From SFTH01 sp963643985 (lineage in GTDB: Bacteria > Bacillota > Clostridia > Christensenellales > Aristaeellaceae), in the NCBI GenBank assembly GCA_963643985.1, contig CAVINP010000009.1:1-33034 (forward strand): a stretch of DNA of 33,034 bases, given 5' to 3'. Below the pieces are notes generated by a model that saw nothing but the letters and a program-made list of their open reading frames with translations, had not been told where the DNA came from and ran no database searches. The position numbers were made by a program, and so were the translations under genes. Shown one piece after another: positions 25,701 through 30,918 of the stretch. Within the stretch, counting starts at the first letter, position 1. The number at the start of each line of letters is the position of its first letter.

Positions 25701-26357
25701 ATGAACGATTTTTCCGGACTCTGGAGCTCTCAGACCATCACGCCCTCTTCCTGGCTGACCATCATCGTTTCCCTGCTGCTTGCCTTCGTGGTGGGTCTGT
25801 TCATTGCCTGGATTTACCGCCGCAACTTCCGCGGCGTGATGTATTCGAATAACTTCACGCTCACCCTCGTGCTGATGACGCTCATCACCTGCCCCGTGGT
25901 CATGTGCATCCGCGAATCCATCGCGCTGTCGATGGGCATGGTCGGCGCGCTGTCCATCGTGCGCTTCCGCACGGCCGTCAAGGACCCGCTGGACACCGCA
26001 TACATGTTCTGGGCACTGACGATGGGCATACTGCTGGGCGCGGGCCAGTTCTTCCTCACGGTGCTCACGGTCATCGGCATCGCCGTGCTGATCACGGTGC
26101 TGGTGCAGATCCAGTCCCGCAAAATGAGCAGCTTCCTGCTGGTGCTGCGCATGGGCGAAGAGGCCGAGCGTGCCGCAAACCAGATCGTCGGCGGCGTGCG
26201 CATGCAGCAGCTCAAGTCCAAGACCGTTTCCGCAGACGGCATCGAAGCGACCTACGAGGTGCGCGTCGAAAAGCCCGATGCCCTGCTCAACAAGCTGCGT
26301 GCCGTGCCGGGCATGTACGATGCCACGCTGGTTTCCTATTCCGGAGAGACGGCCTGA
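25701..26357 (+). CDS. DUF4956 family membrane protein
   Basis: 218 aa. AAGGAGG lies 9-10 nt before the ATG at 25701; the ATG at 25692 touches the Shine-Dalgarno sequence and is unlikely. Hydrophobic segments lie at about 18-38, 52-70, 74-87 and 100-135 (the last may be two helices), followed by a soluble C-terminal domain (about 140-218) with an alpha/beta look. The conserved core is G-A-L-S-I-V-R-F-R-T (82-91) then K-D-P-L-D-T-A-Y-M-F-W-A-L (94-106), the family signature as I know it. The function is unknown. Proteins of this family commonly sit beside VTC-domain genes, so it may be the membrane partner or channel of the VTC protein; this is inference. Confidence 0.85.
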   Translation: MNDFSGLWSSQTITPSSWLTIIVSLLLAFVVGLFIAWIYRRNFRGVMYSNNFTLTLVLMTLITCPVVMCIRESIALSMGMVGALSIVRFRTAVKDPLDTAYMFWALTMGILLGAGQFFLTVLTVIGIAVLITVLVQIQSRKMSSFLLVLRMGEEAERAANQIVGGVRMQQLKSKTVSADGIEATYEVRVEKPDALLNKLRAVPGMYDATLVSYSGETA

Positions 26358-26373
26358 CGGAGGGATCGCTTAA

Positions 26374-27564
26374 ATGACCCAGACAAATAAACGGCGCCCC
26401 ATGCCTCAGCAGCGCCGTCCCGCACCTCAGCAGCGCCGTCCCATGCCTTCTGCGCAGCGGCGTCCCGCGCAACCGAGACAGACGCGCCCCGGCTACGGCC
26501 CGAGGATGCTGATGCCTACGAGCCGCACGCGCGAGATTCTCATGCTGCTGGCCGGCGGTGCAGTGGTGTGCGTGCTGGCCCTGCTGCTGCAGATGGCCTG
26601 GCCGAACGGGTTCCCGCTGGTCAGAAGCGAGAAATCCGCCGAAGCCACGGGCAGAATCACCGAGATCCATTCAAACGGCGCGATCCGCCTCAACGAGGTG
26701 ATGACCTCCAACGGCAGCACCCTGCCGCTCTCGGACGGTACATCGCCGGACTGGATTGAGATCATCAATACCGGCAGCGACAGCGTGAACCTCTCGGGCT
26801 ATTCGCTGTCCAAGAACAGCGACTCCACCAACGTGTTCACCTTCCCGGACTGCACGCTGGCTTCGGGCGAGTGCGTGCTGGTCTATGCCGACAGCAAGCT
26901 GAGAGAGGAGAGCGGTGAGGCCTTCCATGCGCCGTTCAGGCTTTCGGCTACGGGGGATACGCTGATGCTCTTCAACCCGGGCGGTACGGCCATCGACACG
27001 GTCAATATTCCCGCCCTGCACAAGGACAGCAGCTACGCACGCATTTCCGTCAACGGTTGGGAAGAGAGCTACATGCCCACGCCCGGCGTTGAAAACACGG
27101 AAGAGGCGTACCGTGCGCTGACCGAGCCTGCGACCGACAGCCCGATCGTGATCAACGAGATCATGGCCTCCAATGCCACGACCCTCGCGGACGCAAACGG
27201 CGCGTACTACGACTATATCGAGCTGTACAACCGCTCCTCGGAGACGGTCAGCCTGAACGGCTGGTATCTCTCCGACGACGCGGGCAACGTTCGCAAGTGG
27301 TGCATGCCCGATGTGAGCCTGGGTGCGGGGGAGTACCTCGTGGTCTTTGCCTCCAAACTGGACCGCACGGACGATACGACCCAGCTGCACACGAACTTCT
27401 CACTCTCCTCCGAGGGCGAGAGCGTGGTGCTCTCCAACGCCTCCGGCCGCGTGATGGATCGCGTGGACTACGACCTGCTCAAGAAGGATGTGGCCTGGAG
27501 CCGCACGCAGGACGGCAGCTACACCTCCTCGCTGGCTCCCACCCCGGGACAGGCCAATGAGTAA
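26374..27564 (+). CDS. Membrane-anchored protein with two lamin-tail domains
   Basis: 396 aa. The first 52 residues are rich in Arg, Pro and Gln with a repeated P-Q-Q-R-R-P unit and should be a disordered cytoplasmic tail. One membrane segment (about 54-75) is followed by two lamin-tail domains (about 103-240 and 256-394), each with L/I-N-E-V/I-M, D-W/Y-I-E, L-S/N-G-Y/W and a closing P-T-P-G. There is no CotH domain, so it could be a scaffold or substrate for the two CotH proteins. GGAGGG precedes the ATG. It is the last gene of the operon, 16 bp after the DUF4956 gene, and ends before a bidirectional terminator. Confidence 0.85.
   Translation: MTQTNKRRPMPQQRRPAPQQRRPMPSAQRRPAQPRQTRPGYGPRMLMPTSRTREILMLLAGGAVVCVLALLLQMAWPNGFPLVRSEKSAEATGRITEIHSNGAIRLNEVMTSNGSTLPLSDGTSPDWIEIINTGSDSVNLSGYSLSKNSDSTNVFTFPDCTLASGECVLVYADSKLREESGEAFHAPFRLSATGDTLMLFNPGGTAIDTVNIPALHKDSSYARISVNGWEESYMPTPGVENTEEAYRALTEPATDSPIVINEIMASNATTLADANGAYYDYIELYNRSSETVSLNGWYLSDDAGNVRKWCMPDVSLGAGEYLVVFASKLDRTDDTTQLHTNFSLSSEGESVVLSNASGRVMDRVDYDLLKKDVAWSRTQDGSYTSSLAPTPGQANE
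26404..26469 (+). repeat. Short tandem repeat coding for P-Q-Q-R-R-P
   Basis: Two 21-bp units (26404-26424 and 26425-26445) differ only in their last three bases; a third, looser 24-bp unit follows (26446-26469). They encode PQQRRPA, PQQRRPM and PSAQRRPA in the cytoplasmic tail. Confidence 0.85.
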
Positions 27565-27574
27565 ATGATAGGGG

Positions 27575-27649
27575 TCAGCGGCCGGTTGAATGGCCCGGAT
27601 GACCGTCGCTGATTTACGCATCACTGCCGTGGCAGGGGATCCCTCTGCC
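27575..27649 (+). other. Two hairpins downstream of the LTD gene
   Basis: TCAGCG (27575-27580) pairs with CGCTGA (27607-27612), with CCGG/CCGG (27582-27585 and 27595-27598) stacked inside. A second hairpin, GGCAGGGG (27631-27638) with CCTCTGCC (27642-27649), forms 8 pairs including one wobble. Neither has a T-tract. No gene was seen in 27565-27658. Confidence 0.5.
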
Positions 27650-27658
27650 CGGAACCAC

Positions 27659-27697
27659 AAAAACAACGGAGCGATTCGCAATGAACCGCTCCGTTTT
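27659..27697. terminator. Bidirectional terminator between LTD gene and HAD phosphatase gene
   Basis: ACGGAGCG (27666-27673) pairs perfectly with CGCTCCGT (27687-27694), with an A-rich left flank and TTT on the right. A further TTC/GAA pairing lies in the loop. It serves two convergent genes. Confidence 0.88.
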
Positions 27698-27708
27698 ATG
27701 TTATATCG

Positions 27709-28488
27709 TTACAACAGGTCATTCATGTCCGACAGCCGGTCAAACACCAGATCCGGCTTGCGCTCGGCGCTACCAAGCATCTCCTGCGTGGTTTCGCCGC
27801 TCATGACCAGTATGGACAGCATGCCGCTGCGAAGCCCCGTCTCGATATCGGTATAGAGCCTGTCGCCGACCATCGCCATTTCATTGGCCTTCAGGCCCGT
27901 GCGCCGCAGCACCGCCTCGACGATGCCCGTGTTCGGCTTGCCGACCACCAGATCCGGCCGCCGCCCGGTGCTGGCCTCGATGAAGGCCATGATTGCGCCG
28001 ATGTCGGGCATAAAACCCGTCTCGGTCGGGCAGTTGAAGTCCGGATGCGTGGCGATGTAGGGCAGCCCCGCACGGACGAAATCGCACACGGCCTGCATCT
28101 TTTGATAGGTCAGCGTGGTGTCAAAGCCGATCACGACGATGTCGGGATGCTTCTCATCAACCTCGATGCCGCTCTTGGCAAACTCCTCCAGAAGGTATTC
28201 ATTGCCCAACACGTAGGCACGCTTCCCCGGATACAGCTCCCTGATCTTTTCGCATGTGGCCTCGCCGCTGGTCATGACCTTGCTTTGAGGAATATCCAGC
28301 CCCATCCCGTGCAGTTTCTCCACATAGAAGGCGGCGTTGTGCGAGGAGTTGTTGGTCAGAAAGAGGAAATCCCGCCCCGTTTCACGCACGCGCTTGATGA
28401 AAGAGAGCGAGCCGCCGATCAGTTGGTTGCCCAGATAGAAGGTACCGTCCATGTCCAGCAGGAACAGCTTTACATCCTTGAGCTGCAT
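27709..28488 (-). CDS. HAD-IIA family hydrolase (NagD/YutF-like sugar or nucleotide phosphatase)
   Basis: 259 aa from the ATG at 28488, preceded on the minus strand by GAGGAG that overlaps the end of xpt. HAD motifs are complete: LDMDGTFYLG with nucleophile D12 and D14, T-N-N-S-S (45-49), K184 in VVGKPN, and GDRLYTDIETG with D209 and D214. The position and size of the C2 cap fit subfamily IIA (NagD, AraL, YutF). The substrate is probably a small phosphorylated sugar or nucleotide but cannot be read from sequence. The gene is 5 bp behind xpt and presumably co-transcribed, which may hint at a link to purine nucleotide salvage. Confidence 0.92.
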   Translation of the reverse strand: MQLKDVKLFLLDMDGTFYLGNQLIGGSLSFIKRVRETGRDFLFLTNNSSHNAAFYVEKLHGMGLDIPQSKVMTSGEATCEKIRELYPGKRAYVLGNEYLLEEFAKSGIEVDEKHPDIVVIGFDTTLTYQKMQAVCDFVRAGLPYIATHPDFNCPTETGFMPDIGAIMAFIEASTGRRPDLVVGKPNTGIVEAVLRRTGLKANEMAMVGDRLYTDIETGLRSGMLSILVMSGETTQEMLGSAERKPDLVFDRLSDMNDLL

Positions 28489-28493
28489 CTGTC

Positions 28494-29066
28494 TCACTCC
28501 TCGAATTCGATGTATCCGTCGCCCATACACTTGACCGGCGCGAGTACCTCCACGCGATAGCCCTTGCCTCGCATGATGCCAAGGCCGGGCTGGAAACATT
28601 TGGCGATGACAATGCCGATGCCCGCGACCGTTGCGCCGGCTTCCTCGAGCAGCTTGACACCACCCATAGCGGCCTCGCCGCGGGCCATGAAGTCATCAAT
28701 GAACAGCACGCGCTCACCTGCGGGCATGAACTCCTTTTTGAGCGTCAACTGGTAGGTACTTTTCTTCGTGAAGGAAAAGACTTCGGTCTGCAGCACGCCC
28801 TCGGACAGTATGCTGGACTTGCTCTTCTTGAGTATGACCAGCGGCACGTCCAGTTCCAATGCGGTCATGGCGGAGGGCGCAATGCCGGAGGATTCGATGG
28901 TAGCGACGCGCGTGATACCTTCGTCCCTGAACAGGCGGGCAAATTCCTTGCCGATTGCCTGCATCAGCTTTACGTCCACCTGATGATTGATGAAGGAATC
29001 CACCAGCAGCACATCACTGTCCAGTGCGCGGCCGTGATCGAGAATCTTTTGCTTGAGAATTTCCAT
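28494..29066 (-). CDS. xpt: Xanthine phosphoribosyltransferase
   Basis: 190 aa from the ATG at 29066 (GGAGG upstream on the minus strand), the normal Xpt length. It converts xanthine and PRPP to XMP for purine salvage. Similarity to B. subtilis Xpt is evident throughout: VDSFINHQVD (22-31), ATIESSGIAPSAMT (55-68), the PRPP loop VLFIDDFMARGEA (120-132) and GIGIVIAKCFQPG (149-161). Many xpt genes are controlled by a guanine riboswitch, but the space from the promoter to the start (about 25 nt of leader) is too short for one. It is followed closely by the HAD gene. Confidence 0.95.
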   Translation of the reverse strand: MEILKQKILDHGRALDSDVLLVDSFINHQVDVKLMQAIGKEFARLFRDEGITRVATIESSGIAPSAMTALELDVPLVILKKSKSSILSEGVLQTEVFSFTKKSTYQLTLKKEFMPAGERVLFIDDFMARGEAAMGGVKLLEEAGATVAGIGIVIAKCFQPGLGIMRGKGYRVEVLAPVKCMGDGYIEFEE

Positions 29067-29096
29067 GCCGAAGACCTCCAAATATTTAATGCTGCT

Positions 29097-29107
29097 ATTA
29101 TAGCACA
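29097..29107 (-). promoter_or_regulatory. Extended -10 promoter of xpt
   Basis: Minus strand TGTGCTATAAT (29107-29097) with a perfect hexamer; the -35 is weak. The same 11 bases occur on the plus strand at 29166-29176 in the divergent cca promoter. Confidence 0.8.
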
Positions 29108-29146
29108 GCCGCAGGTCTGCAAAAAGGTCATATCCCGTTAAAAGAA

Positions 29147-29176
29147 TTGCATTGGGCAGGGAAGCTGTGCTATAAT
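29147..29176 (+). promoter_or_regulatory. Promoter of the CCA-adding enzyme gene
   Basis: -35 TTGCAT (29147-29152), 18-bp spacer and -10 TATAAT (29171-29176) with TGTGC in front (extended -10). The predicted start near 29183 leaves a leader of only about 13 nt. Confidence 0.85.
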
Positions 29177-29195
29177 CGTCTGCGGGTGAAGGAAC

Positions 29196-30563
29196 ATGAA
29201 TACTTTTTCTCAAGACATGGCGCTGTCAAAGCGCATCGCCGAGGCCGTCGCAGCCGCGGGCGGCCGCGCCTACTATGTGGGCGGCTTCGTGCGTGATCAT
29301 ATCATGGGCAGGGAATGCAAGGACATCGATATAGAGGTCTACGGCATTACCCCCGGAGAGCTGCGAGGGCTGCTTTCCAATCTGGGCGAGGTCTATGACC
29401 GCGGCGCGGCCTTCGGCGTGCTGGGGTTGCTGCACAGCGACATCGACATTGCCATGCCACGCACGGAATCACGCACGGGCAGCGGTCATCGGGACTTTGA
29501 CGTGTCGGTCGACCCCTTCCTGAAACCTGCCCGGGCATGCCTGCGGCGCGACTTCAGCATCAATGCGATGCTCATGGACGTGCTCAGCGGTGAAATACTG
29601 GATTTCTACGGTGGACGGGATGATCTGAAGGCGGGTGTGATACGCTGCGTGAATGCGCAGACCTTCGTTGAGGATGCCCTGCGCGTCTTCCGCGCGGCCC
29701 AGTTCGCAGCGCGCTTCGGTGCAAAAATCGAAGATAAGACGCTTGAACTCTGCAAAAGGATGGATGTGAGCGCCCTCTCCTGCGAGCGTGTGCTGGCGGA
29801 GACCGAGAAGGCCCTGCTGAAAGCCGAAAAGCCGAGCGTGTATTTCAGGACGCTCGGGGAGATGAACCACCTGAAGGAGTTCTATCCCGAGATCGAAAAA
29901 ATGATCGGCGTGGCGCAGAATCCGCAGTTTCACCCCGAAGGCAATGTGTTTGAACACACCATGCTGGTGCTGGATGCAGCCGCGGATCTGCGGGATCGCA
30001 GCGAATGGCCGCTTGGTTTTATGTTCTCGGCGCTGATCCACGATGTCGGCAAGTGTGTGGCCACACAGGTGCAGCCAAACGGCAGGATCACCGCCTACGG
30101 CCACGAGGTGCTCGGCCTGGACATGGCCAAACAGCAGATGAAACGTCTGACAGGTAACGAAAAGCTCATCCGCTACGTGTTGAACATGACGCGGCTGCAC
30201 ATGCGGCCCAACATGCTGGCCGGCAGCAATTCCAAGAAGAAAAAGACGCGTGCGCTCTTTGACGAGAGCCTCTCGCCCAATGATCTGATACTGCTCTCCC
30301 GTGCGGATGCCACGGGCATGCTCAGCGCCCCCTACGATGAGCACTATGAAAGCTGGCTGCGGGAGCGCCTTGCGGACTACAATGCCTGTGTTGCCCGCCC
30401 CATGGTGACGGGGGATGATCTGATTGCGGCGGGGCTGAAGCCGGGCGCGGCGTTCGCAGCGCTGCTTCGACGGGGGAGAATGCTGCACTTTGCGGGTCTG
30501 GAGAAGAAAAATGCACTCAGACAGCTGATCTCTGAATACAATATGAATGGTATACATTCATAA
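29196..30563 (+). CDS. cca: CCA tRNA nucleotidyltransferase with HD domain
   Basis: 455 aa class II nucleotidyltransferase that adds or repairs the 3' CCA of tRNA. The head shows YYVGGFVRD (26-34) and the catalytic pair in K-D-I-D-I-E (D43, D45). The neck shows R-R-D-F-S-I-N-A-M (117-125), the flexible-loop and template region follows, and E-D-A-L-R-V-F-R-A (159-167) is typical. An HD phosphohydrolase domain lies at about 250-370 (H254, H282-D283 in LIHDVGK), as in E. coli-type enzymes. The ATG at 29196 follows GAAGGA at very short spacing (2 nt); a later ATG at 29217 has no better site. A poly(A) polymerase role cannot be excluded. Confidence 0.92.
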   Translation: MNTFSQDMALSKRIAEAVAAAGGRAYYVGGFVRDHIMGRECKDIDIEVYGITPGELRGLLSNLGEVYDRGAAFGVLGLLHSDIDIAMPRTESRTGSGHRDFDVSVDPFLKPARACLRRDFSINAMLMDVLSGEILDFYGGRDDLKAGVIRCVNAQTFVEDALRVFRAAQFAARFGAKIEDKTLELCKRMDVSALSCERVLAETEKALLKAEKPSVYFRTLGEMNHLKEFYPEIEKMIGVAQNPQFHPEGNVFEHTMLVLDAAADLRDRSEWPLGFMFSALIHDVGKCVATQVQPNGRITAYGHEVLGLDMAKQQMKRLTGNEKLIRYVLNMTRLHMRPNMLAGSNSKKKKTRALFDESLSPNDLILLSRADATGMLSAPYDEHYESWLRERLADYNACVARPMVTGDDLIAAGLKPGAAFAALLRRGRMLHFAGLEKKNALRQLISEYNMNGIHS

Positions 30564-30600
30564 ATGCAGAAACATGCAGGAATAATTGCATGATATGATA

Positions 30601-30635
30601 GGCCGTTTTCCGCCCGGGCGGGTCGGAATGCGGTC
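30601..30635 (+). terminator. Probable terminator of cca
   Basis: GGCCG (30601-30605) pairs with CGGTC (30631-30635), and TTCCG (30608-30612) with CGGAA (30624-30628), separated by a symmetric 2x2 internal loop. A T-rich tail (TATTTATTG) follows. An alternative perfect palindrome, CCGCCCGGGCGG, lies at 30610-30621. The rest of the 355-bp gap holds the rpoB promoter and leader and no gene. Confidence 0.6.
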
Positions 30636-30706
30636 TATTTATTGTTAAATTTCGGATTTTCCTGCAAAATCACGCATTTCGCAGCCCGGATGGGCAAAAA
30701 TGAGGC

Positions 30707-30735
30707 TTGACAAGTCAAAAAAGCTATGCTATATT
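30707..30735 (+). promoter_or_regulatory. rpoB promoter
   Basis: Consensus -35 TTGACA (30707-30712), 17-bp spacer and -10 TATATT (30730-30735) preceded by TATGC (extended -10). It predicts a leader of about 176 nt before rpoB. Confidence 0.9.
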
Positions 30736-30741
30736 ATTAAA

Positions 30742-30918
30742 TTGCATTAGTATGGAGAGAAATGCGCACCAAGGGGATTGATTGTGAAAAACGGCTGAAA
30801 AACAGTGCCGAAAATTCACATTTGACGCTCCGAGAGGAAAGTTTATCCCAAAGATAACATGATCCGATGAGCGCATTCGGCCACGACGGCATGAAGAAAG
30901 ATAGGGGTGATTGAAGGT
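30742..30918 (+). promoter_or_regulatory. Structured 5' leader of rpoB
   Basis: Nested pairings can be read by eye: GCCGAA (30807-30812) with TTCGGC (30876-30881), inside it CGCTC (30826-30830) with GAGCG (30869-30873), and inside that TTATC (30843-30847) with GATAA (30853-30857). The Shine-Dalgarno sequence AGGGGTGA (30903-30910) lies downstream of the fold. No T-tract was seen, so control, if any, may act on translation or stability. The identity of the RNA is unknown. Confidence 0.5.

Noticed and set aside
18902..27564. Phage, transposon or integrated element as source of the CotH/VTC operon
   Set aside because: No integrase, transposase, tRNA gene, attachment repeat or flanking inverted repeat was found, and base composition looks like that of the neighbouring genes.
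29067..29195. Guanine riboswitch before xpt
   Set aside because: The promoter -10 is only about 30 bp from the start codon on the minus strand, leaving no room for the aptamer, and no aptamer motifs were found.
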